Source of the DNA: Micromonospora pallida
GTDB lineage: Bacteria > Actinomycetota > Actinomycetes > Mycobacteriales > Micromonosporaceae
Assembly: GCF_900090325.1 (NCBI RefSeq)
Contig: NZ_FMHW01000002.1
Location: 1,922,001-1,986,000, forward strand
Reading direction: 5' to 3'
DNA: 64,000 nt
Below, piece by piece: positions 54,786-63,152 of this stretch (position 1 is the first letter of the stretch; every line of letters begins with the position of its first letter). A program made the translations under genes and the position numbers. The notes beneath the pieces are model-generated. The model saw only the letters and a program-made list of their open reading frames with translations. It ran no database searches and was not told the DNA's origin.

Positions 54786-55387
54786 TCCGCGTCCTGCTCG
54801 CCGACGACGAGGAGCTGATCCGGGCGGCCCTCGGCGCCCTGCTCGACCTGGAACCGGACCTGACGGTGGTGGCGCAGGCCGCCGACGGACCCGCTGCGGT
54901 GACCGCCGCCCGGGCCTACCGCCCCGACGTGGCCGTGGTCGACCTGGAGATGCCCGGCCTGGACGGGTTTGGCGTCACCACCGAACTGGCCCGGGTCCTG
55001 CCGGACTGCGCGGTGGTGATCCTCACCGGCCGGGGTCGACCCGCGCACCTGCCCCGCGCGCTCACCGCCGGGGCACGTGGTTTCCTGCCCAAGGGGTCGC
55101 CGGCCGGGGCGCTGGCCGACGTGATCCGGCGGGTGCACACTGGCGGCCGGTACGTCGACCCGGCGCTGGCCGCCGACGCGTTGAGCATCCCGCCCTGCCC
55201 GCTGACCCCACGGGAACTGGAGACGTTGCGGCTGGCCGAGTACGGCGCACCGGTCGCGGTGATCGCCCGCCGAGCCCACCTGTCCGACGGCACGGTCCGT
55301 AACTACCTCGCCGCAGCGGTGCAGAAGCTCGGTGCGGGCAGCCGTGCCGAGGCGGTCCGCGTCGCCCGGGACAACGGCTGGCTGTGA
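54782..55387 (+). CDS. NarL/LuxR-type response regulator
   Basis: The 201-residue protein has a receiver domain (IRVLLADDEELIRAALGALL, phospho-acceptor Asp in VAVVDLEMPGLDGFG, and Lys in FLPKGSPAG). The LuxR-type helix-turn-helix reads LTPRELETLRLAEYGAPVAV, then LSDGTVRNYLAAAVQKLGAG. It overlaps the kinase stop by 4 bp (ATGA), a cognate pair. The divergent membrane protein at 52636 may be a target. Confidence 0.93.
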   Translation: MIRVLLADDEELIRAALGALLDLEPDLTVVAQAADGPAAVTAARAYRPDVAVVDLEMPGLDGFGVTTELARVLPDCAVVILTGRGRPAHLPRALTAGARGFLPKGSPAGALADVIRRVHTGGRYVDPALAADALSIPPCPLTPRELETLRLAEYGAPVAVIARRAHLSDGTVRNYLAAAVQKLGAGSRAEAVRVARDNGWL

Positions 55388-55416
55388 CCCCCTCCGGCGG
55401 TGGGGGAGCGGGCGGT

Positions 55417-55422
55417 TAACCT
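55417..55422 (+). promoter_or_regulatory. -10 box of a leaderless 2'-5' RNA ligase-like gene
   Basis: TAACCT is followed by 7 bp and then GTG 55430, with no ribosome site between; the same geometry as the kinase promoter. Confidence 0.45.
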
Positions 55423-55429
55423 GAGCGGC

Positions 55430-56041
55430 GTGCGGACCGTCGAGCTGCTCTGCTCCCCGCCGGTGGAGGACGCCGTCCGCGCCGCGTGGCACCGGCTCGC
55501 CGAGGCCGGCCTGCCCAGCCTGGCCCGGAACATCCATCCCACCAACCGTCCGCACCTGACGCTGGCCTCGGTCGACGAGTTTCCGCCCGGGGTGGAGGCG
55601 CGCCTCGCCGCCCTGTTCGACACCGCGCTGCCCCTGCCGGTGCGACTGGACCGGATCACCGTCCTGGACGGCAGCGCCCCGCTGGTCTGGCTGGTACGCC
55701 CGTCCGCCGCGCTCACCGCGCTGCATGCCGCCGTCTGGGACGTCCTCGCCGGTGCCGACGGGCTGCTGCCCTGGCACGCGCCGGGCCGGTGGATCCCGCA
55801 CCTCAGCCTGGCGCTGCGCTTCCGGGACGCCGACCGCCGTCGGGCCCGCGCGGTGGCCGCCGTGGACCGCCCGGCCGGCGCGTTCGTCGCCGCCCGCAGC
55901 TACGACGGCTCCGACCAGACGGTCATCTCGCTGGGTCGCGCCGGTCGGTGGCGTCCGACGAACGGCGTGGGCGGGCCCAGACCAGGAACCGCTCGGCCAG
56001 GTCCACGTCCGCCGGCACCTCACCGGCGCCCTGCACCATAA
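55430..56041 (+). CDS. 2'-5' RNA ligase / cyclic phosphodiesterase-like protein
   Basis: The 203-residue protein has the 2H phosphoesterase double motif: RPHLTLASV in the N-terminal half and WIPHLSLALR in the C-terminal half, both H-x-T/S. It fits the family that opens or forms 2',3'-cyclic or 2'-5' bonds. A Pro/Arg-rich tail of about 30 residues follows the core. GTG 55430 appears leaderless. The gene converges with GH43. Confidence 0.85.
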   Translation: MRTVELLCSPPVEDAVRAAWHRLAEAGLPSLARNIHPTNRPHLTLASVDEFPPGVEARLAALFDTALPLPVRLDRITVLDGSAPLVWLVRPSAALTALHAAVWDVLAGADGLLPWHAPGRWIPHLSLALRFRDADRRRARAVAAVDRPAGAFVAARSYDGSDQTVISLGRAGRWRPTNGVGGPRPGTARPGPRPPAPHRRPAP

Positions 56042-56065
56042 GTCCGCCGGCCCCGGCGTATGTGA

Positions 56066-56100
56066 CCGAGCCCCCTGCCCGGTGGGGGCAGAGGGCTCGG
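56066..56100. terminator. Bidirectional hairpin between RNA ligase-like and GH43 genes
   Basis: CCGAGCCCCCTGCCC (56066-56080) pairs with 56086-56100 at 14 of 15 positions around a short loop, between two converging stops. Confidence 0.6.
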
Positions 56101-56145
56101 CCGGGCGGTCCGGCGCCGCACCCCGCGGACCGTCCGTCCAGGTGA

Positions 56146-58365
56146 CTACCGGTAGAAACGCAGGTAGTCGAACTCCGCGGTGACCGCCGGCGTGGCTCCG
56201 CCGTGGGCGACCAGGCCGATCCGGGGGGTGGTGTCGGCGGGGAAGGTCCAGACCCCACCCCAGGTCCAGGTACGACCGTCCCGGCTGGACCCGGCCCGGA
56301 ACTCGTGTTCCCCGGTGGCCGGGTCGACCCGGTGCGCCAGCCGCAGCCAGGTGGTGGTGGCCGGGGCGCCGACGATGTTGCCCCCGTACACCGGCTGGCC
56401 GGCGAAGGGCAGCTCGTAGCCGTACTCGACCTGCCGGGTGTTCCAGATCGCCACCTGGGTCAGCCGGGCGAACCGGTCGTCGTCGACGTACGCCACCAGG
56501 CCGGCCTGCTGGTAGTTGCGGACCGTCTCCTCGCCCAGGTCGAGGGTCACCCTTGTCTCGACGACGTAGTCACCGGTCGGCGCGTCGCGCAGCAGCACGC
56601 CGGCGGTGTTGCCGGTGCCGGTCAGGTCTCCCGGCTGCACCGGCCAGCGCAACGCACCGTCGGAGGCGGTGGCCGCCGGGTCCGGCCGCACCCACCGCCA
56701 GTCCGCGCCGAGGACGCCGGCGAACTCGTCGGAGAACTCCGGCAACAGCCGACCGGCCCGGGGCGTGGGCACGGTCCGCCGTACCGGCTGGTGCAGCCGG
56801 GCGAGGCTGGCGTTGTCGAACTCGACGACGCCGCCCTCGGCGACCAGGGTGAGGCGGCCGGTGGTCGGGCGGTCCAGACGCAGGGCCACCGTCGCGAGCT
56901 GGTCGCCCAGGCGGGCCGGGCTCAGCTCGGCGACCAACCGGTCGCCACGTACCTCGACGGCCAGGTGGTGCCGGTGACCGGGGACGAAGGTGGCCGGCAG
57001 GGGCGCGGACGCGGTCCGTCGGCCGTCGCGGGCCACCAGCCGCCCAGTGGCGGTGTCGACCCGGACGCCGACCCGGTCGCCGAGATCGACGCCGGCGCTG
57101 CGGGCGGTGTCCGGTCGCAGGTCCACCTCGGTGCGGACGTCTCCGCCGATGGTCGCCCGGCTGGTCAGCGTGCCGGTGCCGCGCAGGCGTCCGTCGGTGA
57201 CCCGCCAGTCGCCGTCGCGCTGCCAACCGTCGAGCGTGGCGTCGTGGAAACGCTCGTCGACCCGTCCGGTGGTGATCGGGGCGGGCCGGTCACCGTCGGA
57301 GGGGCCGGCGCCCGCGTTCACCACCGGCCAGCCGTCGACCCAGTCGAGGCGGTCGATCAGCATCGGCCGCTCGTTGATGCCGAACGGCTCGTCCAGGTAC
57401 GGGTCGGCGCGGTCGATGCCGTGGTACACGATCCAGTCCTGGCCGGACAGGTCGGTGAGGAAGCCGTTGTGCCCGACGCCGATCCAGCGGTTGCCGTTCT
57501 GGGTCAGCACGGGCGTGCCGCCGGCCCGGGAGGCGGTCAGCGACAGGCCGTCCCGGTCGACGAACGGCCCGCGTGGGCTGCGCGACCGCCCGACGTGGAC
57601 GGAGTAGCCGGTGGCCGGCCCGGCGCAGCAGTTCGCGGCGGAGGCGAAGAGGTAGTACCAGCCGTCCCGGCGCAGCACGTAGCTGCCCTCGAACTTGTTG
57701 TCGATCGCCACCAGGGCCGGCTGGCCGACCGCGCGCAGCCCGTCGGCAGAGAGCTCGGTGACCGAGACGCCGCCGTAGTAGCTGCCGTAGTAGAGGTAGG
57801 GGGTGCCGTCGACGTCGGTGAACTGGCTGGGGTCGATGGTCCACAGCCAGCCGCCGCCACCGCCGGGGCGGGGGGCGACGACCGGTTCGTCGGCGAAGGT
57901 CCACGGGCCGGTCGGGGTGGGGGCGGTGGCCGCGCCCACGGCGAAGTCGCCCCCGTCGGGGGAGACGGTGGTGTCGGTGACGGTCACGTACATCACCCAG
58001 CGGCCGTCGACCCATCGCACGTCCGGGGCCCAGAACCCGGCGCCCTCCGCGGCGTACGGGGGACGCTGACCGGCGGCGAAGGCGTCCCCGACGTAGCTCC
58101 ACCGGACCAGGTCGGCCGAGCGGGCCATGGGAACGCCGTGGAACCGCTGCTCGCCCTCGTGCAGGGGGTCGGTGGTGCCGTAGGCGTACCAGAGCCCGTC
58201 GTGACCCCGGACGATCACCGGGTCCGCGAAGGTGTCCGCGAAGGCGGCGGAGACCGGGTTGTCGTACGGCTGCTTTGGGGCCGCCAGGGCCGGCGCGGAC
58301 GCGGTGGCGGCGAGGAGGAGTCCGAGTACGGCGCTGCACGCGCCGCCGCGGCGGAGGTGTCCCAT
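56146..58365 (-). CDS. Secreted glycoside hydrolase family 43 enzyme
   Basis: The 739-residue protein has a signal peptide (LLLAATASAPALAAP) and a GH43 five-bladed propeller: FADPVIVRGHDGLWYAYG with the catalytic-base Asp, WAPDVRWVDGRWVMYVTVTD, TIDPSQFTDVDGTPYLYYGS, KFEGSYVLRRDGWYYLFASA with the acid Glu, and VGHNGFL. Two lectin/laminin-like beta-sandwich domains follow (about 390-740). It likely cleaves arabinan or arabinoxylan side chains. ATG 58365 follows AAGGCAGG. A 24-bp palindrome lies 60 bp upstream. Confidence 0.92.
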   Translation of the reverse strand: MGHLRRGGACSAVLGLLLAATASAPALAAPKQPYDNPVSAAFADTFADPVIVRGHDGLWYAYGTTDPLHEGEQRFHGVPMARSADLVRWSYVGDAFAAGQRPPYAAEGAGFWAPDVRWVDGRWVMYVTVTDTTVSPDGGDFAVGAATAPTPTGPWTFADEPVVAPRPGGGGGWLWTIDPSQFTDVDGTPYLYYGSYYGGVSVTELSADGLRAVGQPALVAIDNKFEGSYVLRRDGWYYLFASAANCCAGPATGYSVHVGRSRSPRGPFVDRDGLSLTASRAGGTPVLTQNGNRWIGVGHNGFLTDLSGQDWIVYHGIDRADPYLDEPFGINERPMLIDRLDWVDGWPVVNAGAGPSDGDRPAPITTGRVDERFHDATLDGWQRDGDWRVTDGRLRGTGTLTSRATIGGDVRTEVDLRPDTARSAGVDLGDRVGVRVDTATGRLVARDGRRTASAPLPATFVPGHRHHLAVEVRGDRLVAELSPARLGDQLATVALRLDRPTTGRLTLVAEGGVVEFDNASLARLHQPVRRTVPTPRAGRLLPEFSDEFAGVLGADWRWVRPDPAATASDGALRWPVQPGDLTGTGNTAGVLLRDAPTGDYVVETRVTLDLGEETVRNYQQAGLVAYVDDDRFARLTQVAIWNTRQVEYGYELPFAGQPVYGGNIVGAPATTTWLRLAHRVDPATGEHEFRAGSSRDGRTWTWGGVWTFPADTTPRIGLVAHGGATPAVTAEFDYLRFYR

Positions 58366-58424
58366 CAGACCTGCCTTGGGTCGTCGGTGGTGTCGACCGT
58401 CGTCGCTGCGGTGTCGTGCCTTTC

Positions 58425-58448
58425 TACAACGTTGGATACAACGATGTA
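58425..58448. promoter_or_regulatory. 24-bp palindromic operator upstream of the GH43 gene
   Basis: TACAACGTTG-GATA-CAACGATGTA: the 10-bp arms match at 9 positions around GATA. It contains CAACGTTG and two direct TACAACG copies 12 bp apart. The position, between the divergent GH43 and DUF5715-like genes, fits a LacI- or GntR-type sugar regulator. Confidence 0.65.
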
Positions 58449-58583
58449 AAGATCTCGCCGGTTCCCGGAGCCGACCCCTTTGCGGGCAGAATGGGAGGAA
58501 TGCTCGCACTTCGTCCGGTGGTGCACGATACCGTCGAGTCCAGGCTCATCCGGCCGCGCCGTACCGGGAGAGAGGACCGTCCC

Positions 58584-59534
58584 ATGCGAGTGCCCAGCCG
58601 ACGCCCAGGCCAGCCCGGGTCGTCCGTGGTGGCGGACGACCCGGGCACCGCGCCCCGAGCCCCTGCGCCCCGCCCCGACCTGGACGCCTACCGCACCGCG
58701 GTGACCGAACTTGTGGTCGAGGTCGGGGCGCTCGCCGACGAGCACTCCACCACCGCCCGGCAGGCGCTGCTCACCGACCGACTCGGTGAACCCGCCCTGG
58801 CCGACGTCCTCGCGGCCACCCCGCAGGGTGTGGTCGGCGCCCGCGAGACCCTGCTGCTGGAACTGGCCCGGCACCGCCCGAATCCCGGTAGCGCCGTCGA
58901 CCTCACCACCCTGGTCCGGAGCTACCTGCTCTCCCGGATCGACGTGCTGTGGTGGCCGACCGCGTCCACCTACCCGACCGACGACCACGTCCGGCGGGAC
59001 GCCGACCTGGTCGACCTGGTCGACCTGGACCGGCTGCGTCGCCGGGGCCTGCTGCGGTTCCGCTACCGGCGACAGCCCGGCACACTCCTCGGCCGGGCCG
59101 TCCGCGCCGTCCGGCGACGGGTCGGCGCGCATCGCTCGCCGCACACCGCCGGACTGCGACTGCACCACGCTCGACCCGAGCCGGTGGCGCTGCTCAACCA
59201 GATCGCCGCCGAGTTCGCCCTCGCCGCGCCGGCCGACACGCCCCCGCTCTGGGTCACCAGCCTCACCCGCAGCCTGGAGCACCAGTACCAGCTTCGTCGG
59301 CTCGGCCACCCGACCGTGCCGCCCAGCTCGCACTGCCTCGGCTGGGCCGCCGACGTGGAGATGCACTGGTTCCGCCGGTACGGCGCCGCCGAGGCGCTGG
59401 CCACCGTGCTGCGCGGCCGCCAGGACGCCGGCGAGATCACCGTCGTCGACGAGGGGCCCGCGTGGCACCTCTGCGTCGCCCCCGACGCCGTGCCCCAGCT
59501 GCGTCAGGCGTACCGGACCGAGCTGGGGGAGTGA
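58584..59534 (+). CDS. DUF5715-like protein with peptidase-like motif
   Basis: The 316-residue protein ends with VTSLTRSLEHQYQLRRLGHP, SSHCLGWAADVEMHWFRRYG and WHLCVAPDAV. The pattern S-x-H-x-x-G-x-A-x-D and W-H-L recalls M15/VanY-type peptidoglycan peptidases, and I place it tentatively in DUF5715. No clear signal peptide precedes it from this start. ATG 58584 follows GGAGAGAGGA; ATG 58500 is an alternative whose ribosome site is too close. It is divergent from GH43. Confidence 0.65.
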   Translation: MRVPSRRPGQPGSSVVADDPGTAPRAPAPRPDLDAYRTAVTELVVEVGALADEHSTTARQALLTDRLGEPALADVLAATPQGVVGARETLLLELARHRPNPGSAVDLTTLVRSYLLSRIDVLWWPTASTYPTDDHVRRDADLVDLVDLDRLRRRGLLRFRYRRQPGTLLGRAVRAVRRRVGAHRSPHTAGLRLHHARPEPVALLNQIAAEFALAAPADTPPLWVTSLTRSLEHQYQLRRLGHPTVPPSSHCLGWAADVEMHWFRRYGAAEALATVLRGRQDAGEITVVDEGPAWHLCVAPDAVPQLRQAYRTELGE

Positions 59535-59615
59535 GGGCGACCCGGACGAGGCCGCCCTGCTCGTCCGGGTCACCCCACGCGCAGGACCGACGATTGTCCA
59601 ACGCCCAGGACGGAC

Positions 59616-59947
59616 GTGGTCGACGCCGACGCCGACTGGCGCTACCTGGAGGACCTGCCCGACCCCGTACTGCTCACCGAGGCGGACGTGACCGCCGCCG
59701 CCGACGCGCTGACCACGGCGCGGGCGGTGGTCGTCCAACTGCAACAGCCCCGACCGTGGACACCACCGGGGCGGGGGCCGCCTTCGTCGCCGCGCTCACC
59801 ACCGGGCTGCTCCGCGACGCACCCCGCGAGCGGGTGGCCCGGCTGGCGGTCGCGGCGGCCGGAGCGACCGTCGGCCGTCGGGGCGGGCGGCCGGCGCTGA
59901 CCGGGGAGGCCATCGCCGGGCAACTGGTCCGGATCCCGCCCCGCTGA
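59616..59947 (+). pseudogene. Remnant of a PfkB-family (ribokinase-like) sugar kinase
   Basis: Two fragments in different frames are recognisable. The first encodes LLTEADVTAAADALTTARAV then VVQLQQP, like an internal ribokinase segment. From about 59755 a second frame encodes VDTTGAGAAFVAALTTGLL and AGATVGRRGGRPALTGEAIA, the C-terminal PfkB signature. The catalytic Asp of GAGD is Ala here, and about 150 internal residues are missing. The start-to-stop layout cannot give a working enzyme. Confidence 0.75.
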
Positions 59948-60020
59948 CCAGCAGGCGGCATGATCAGTGTGCCGCGCGCGCCGGGGCGGGTCTGGCGCAC
60001 TCGAACGGGAAACCGGCACA

Positions 60021-60073
60021 CGCCGACGGCCTGCCGGTGCCAGCGTCGCTGGTGGCCCGGCAGGCCGTCGGCG
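60021..60073 (-). terminator. 17-bp perfect hairpin after the DUF2188 gene
   Basis: CGCCGACGGCCTGCCGG (60021-60037) is the exact reverse complement of 60057-60073, 15 bp beyond the DUF2188 stop on the minus strand. Confidence 0.75.
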
Positions 60074-60088
60074 GTACGGGTGGGGGCG

Positions 60089-60310
60089 TCAGCCCGCCGG
60101 CGGGTACGGGTCGTCCCGGTAGGTGTACTCGGTCTCGATCCGGCCGTCGGCGGTGTGGACGACGAGCTGGCTGGGCTCGTCGGCGTGCGCCGCCTTCCGG
60201 CCCGCGTCGACCGCGCCCTGCTTGGTGTCGTACCGACCGACCTGCTTGCCGCCCTGTTCGACCTTCCAGCCCGGACCGTCCGGCACCACGTGGTACTCGT
60301 TGCGCTTCAT
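60089..60310 (-). CDS. DUF2188-family small protein
   Basis: The 73-residue protein begins MKRNEYHVVPDGPGWKVEQG and continues VGRYDTKQGAVDAGRKAAH and SQLVVHTADGRIETEYTY. This is the complete DUF2188 pattern (small alpha/beta protein, function unknown). ATG 60310 follows GAGG; a longer frame upstream lacks a ribosome site. Confidence 0.9.
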   Translation of the reverse strand: MKRNEYHVVPDGPGWKVEQGGKQVGRYDTKQGAVDAGRKAAHADEPSQLVVHTADGRIETEYTYRDDPYPPAG

Positions 60311-60423
60311 CGTCACCTCACCGTCCCTTCGTAGAAGGTCTGGTACCCGTCCCCGACGGTCGGAAACCGGGCCCACCCGCCACCGTGGACAACCCGAGGT
60401 CGCTGACCTAGCGTCTTCCAGGT

Positions 60424-61422
60424 ATGCGGAGACATACGCTCGTGCTCGGTCTGGCGATGCTGCTGGCGCTGACCGCCTGCTCAGGATCGGACCCGGTCGC
60501 GGGGTCGCCGGCCGAGCCGTCCGAGAACATCCCGGCCGCCTCCCGGCAGAGCCCGGCCGAGGCCGAGCGGACGCTGGCCAGCCTGCGCCGCGTCGACGAC
60601 CTGCCCCTGTTCGAGATGACCTACGTCGGCGACTACGACGCCCAGACCGGCCTGGACCGGCCCACCCCCAGCCCGGTCGGCTGCTCGCTCTTCGCCGCCC
60701 TCGGCGACCGGGACCGGCCGCTGTTCGCCCGGAACTTCGACTGGGACCCCAACCCGGCGATGGTGCTGCGCACCGATCCGCCCGACGGGTACGCCTCGAT
60801 CTCCGTGGTGGACATCTCCTACCTCGGGGTGGGATCCGACCCGACCGGCGATCGCCGACTGCTCGACGCGCCGCTGCTGCCCTTCGACGGAATGAACGAG
60901 CGCGGCCTCGCGGTGGGCCTGGCCGCCGACGACCACGCCCGCGCGGAGCCGGTCCCCGGGCTGCCCCGGGTCGGCAGCGTCCGGATCCTCCGGCTGGTGC
61001 TCGACGAGGCGGCCACCGTCGCCGAGGCGGTGCGGGTGTTCCAGCGGTACAACCTCGACTTCGAGGGCGGGCCGCCGCTGCACTACCTGCTCGCCGACGC
61101 GACCGGAGCGTCGGCGGTGGTGGAGTTCGTCGACGGCCGGATGCGGGTGCAGCCGGGCAGTGGGGGCTGGCAGGCGCTGACCAATGTGCCGGTGATCGAC
61201 GTGCCGGAGCAGCAGCGTCGCGCCGACCGCCGCTACCGGATGCTCGCCGAGGCGCTGACGGCCGCCGGTGGACGGCTGGACGCCCCGGCGGCGCTGGAGC
61301 TGCTCGACGAGGTCCGGCAGGGACACACCCGCTGGTCGGTGACGTACGGGCTGCGCAGCGGCGAGGTGCGGGTGGTCACCGCCGGCGGCGGCCGGCACGA
61401 GTACCGGTTGCCGCCGGGCTGA
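60424..61422 (+). CDS. Linear amide C-N hydrolase (choloylglycine hydrolase-like) lipoprotein
   Basis: The 332-residue protein has a lipoprotein signal with lipobox LTAC at Cys19. The core shows PVGCSLFAALGDRDRPLFARNFDWDP-type features (Cys87 nucleophile candidate, FARNFDWDPNP), GMNERGLAVGLAA and SVVDISYLG. It belongs to the Ntn-type bile salt/penicillin V acylase superfamily; the substrate is unknown. Outside the cytoplasm it may cleave N-acyl amides, for example signalling lactones or lipid amides. A TAGCGT -10 box lies 9 bp before ATG 60424. Confidence 0.85.
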   Translation: MRRHTLVLGLAMLLALTACSGSDPVAGSPAEPSENIPAASRQSPAEAERTLASLRRVDDLPLFEMTYVGDYDAQTGLDRPTPSPVGCSLFAALGDRDRPLFARNFDWDPNPAMVLRTDPPDGYASISVVDISYLGVGSDPTGDRRLLDAPLLPFDGMNERGLAVGLAADDHARAEPVPGLPRVGSVRILRLVLDEAATVAEAVRVFQRYNLDFEGGPPLHYLLADATGASAVVEFVDGRMRVQPGSGGWQALTNVPVIDVPEQQRRADRRYRMLAEALTAAGGRLDAPAALELLDEVRQGHTRWSVTYGLRSGEVRVVTAGGGRHEYRLPPG

Positions 61423-61515
61423 CCCGGGCACGGTCGGCCCCGTGCCCCGCCGCCCCGCACCCCCGCCGCCCGTGATCCCGTCGCCCTGGGCCCGTGAGCA
61501 CGTCCTGCCCGCACG

Positions 61516-61555
61516 CCTCGGCCCGGCCCCCCCGTCGTGGGGGACCGGGCCGAGG
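61516..61555 (-). terminator. Hairpin terminator after the LVIVD gene
   Basis: CCTCGGCCCGG (61516-61526) pairs with 61545-61555, with an inner C5/G5 stem, 9 bp after the LVIVD-protein stop. Confidence 0.7.
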
Positions 61556-61564
61556 ATCCGGGTG

Positions 61565-63019
61565 TTACGACCGGCTGCGGTAGCTGGGCTGGGTCTGCGG
61601 GTTGAACTCCTGGTACCGGGTCAGCTTCGCCGACGCGGTACGCGGGTCGTTGATCTCGATGACGTCCAGGCCCTTGATGGTGTCACTGGAGTAGATGTAC
61701 CCGTTGTAGTAGTACGCCGACCAGGTGCCGCCGAAGGTGAGCTGGGCGTCCGACAGCGGCCCCCGCTCCCAGTAGCCGATCTCCTCCGGCTGTGCCGAGT
61801 CGGTGAAGTCCCAGACCGAGATGCCGCCCTGGTACCAGGACTGGACCATGATGTCGCGCCCCTTGACCGGCAGCAGCGAGCCGTTGTGCGCGACGCAGTT
61901 CTCGGTGTCCGCGTTGGCCCGAGGGATCTTGAAGTAGCTGCGGAAGATCATCGTCCGGTCGTCGCCGCTGCCGGAGATGTCGTAGACGGCGCTCGCGCCC
62001 CGGTTCGGTCCCACGGTCGCGTTGCAGGTCGCCGCGCCGCCACCGCCCAACTCGTCGGCGAAGACCACCTTCGTGCCGGCGTTGTTGAAGGTGGCCGAGT
62101 GCCAGAAGGCGAAGTTCGTCGTGTCCCGTACCTGGTTGATGATCCGGGGCGCCTCCCGGTCGGCGATGTCCATCAGGATGCCGTCACCCATGCACGCCCC
62201 GGCGGCCAGGTTCTTGTCCGTGTACACGGTGATGTCGTGGCAGCCGCTCGTCGCCGAGCCGCCTGGACGCCCCGGGTACCCGCCGTCCGGGAAGAGGTTC
62301 GGGGTGGCCACCACAGCCGCTGTCGTCGGCTTCTTCACCGGCACCCTGACGATGGAGATGGAGTCGTGCGGCCGGGCGCAGCCGACGTAGGTGTCGGACG
62401 GGCCGTACGAGGAGACGTAGAGGTAGACGGTGTCGCGGGTGTGGTCCGGCACCAGGGTGTGCGTGTGCGAGCCGCAGGCGGTCTGGACGGACTTGACGTA
62501 GCGCGGGGCGGTCTTGTCGCTGATGTCGAAGATCTTGATGCCCTCCCACGCGGTCGCATCCGGGGGGACCCGGGTGCTGGTGCAGGAGTCGTCGCTGCGG
62601 GGCGTGTCGGTCGACAGGAACAGCAGGTCACCGTGGACCGAGATGTCGTTCTGCGAACCCGGGCAGAGCACCTGCGAGACCAGCTTCGGTCGCTGCGGCC
62701 GGGCGACGTCGTAGATCTGGAAGCCGTCGTAGTTGCCGACGAAGACGTACTTGCCCTGGAAGGCCAGGTCGCTGTTGATGGTGTTGTTCAGCGGCGACGT
62801 GATCGGCACGTTCGCGATCTGGCGCATGTTGGGGCTGCTGACGATCTCGTCGACCCCGGGCACGGTGGCCGGGCTCGCCGTGTACACCGCCGTGGTGGCC
62901 GTCCCGGTGGTTGCCTTCGCGGCCCCGGGCGCGGCGGGGGCGAGACTCAACAGGAGGAGACCGGCGGCCGCCAGGGCCACGGCCCGCAGGTGGCGTGTCG
63001 GGGGAGAGAGACTGCTCAT
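61565..63019 (-). CDS. Secreted LVIVD-repeat beta-propeller protein
   Basis: The 484-residue protein has a signal peptide (RAVALAAAGLLLLSLAPAAP) and several LVIVD-type blades: GKYVFVGNYDGFQIYDVARP, GIKIFDISDKTAPRYVKSVQ, GILMDIADREAPRIINQVRD, GISVWDFTDSAQPEEIGYWE and IKGLDVIEINDP. The six-to-seven-bladed propeller contains His/Cys residues (CHDITVYTD, CMGDG). ATG 63019 has GAAGGA at a good distance. It is divergent from the DUF305 gene, with 133 bp between. Confidence 0.9.
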   Translation of the reverse strand: MSSLSPPTRHLRAVALAAAGLLLLSLAPAAPGAAKATTGTATTAVYTASPATVPGVDEIVSSPNMRQIANVPITSPLNNTINSDLAFQGKYVFVGNYDGFQIYDVARPQRPKLVSQVLCPGSQNDISVHGDLLFLSTDTPRSDDSCTSTRVPPDATAWEGIKIFDISDKTAPRYVKSVQTACGSHTHTLVPDHTRDTVYLYVSSYGPSDTYVGCARPHDSISIVRVPVKKPTTAAVVATPNLFPDGGYPGRPGGSATSGCHDITVYTDKNLAAGACMGDGILMDIADREAPRIINQVRDTTNFAFWHSATFNNAGTKVVFADELGGGGAATCNATVGPNRGASAVYDISGSGDDRTMIFRSYFKIPRANADTENCVAHNGSLLPVKGRDIMVQSWYQGGISVWDFTDSAQPEEIGYWERGPLSDAQLTFGGTWSAYYYNGYIYSSDTIKGLDVIEINDPRTASAKLTRYQEFNPQTQPSYRSRS

Positions 63020-63152
63020 CGGCGGCATCCTTCGACAGGGGACTATGGTACGAGGGCGCCTTGCAGCCCGACGATAGCAGTCGATGTGGCCCGGCCAGCG
63101 GGAGTTAACAGCGTAAATACGCACGTCACGGTGAAAGCGGGGAGGAGCGTCG

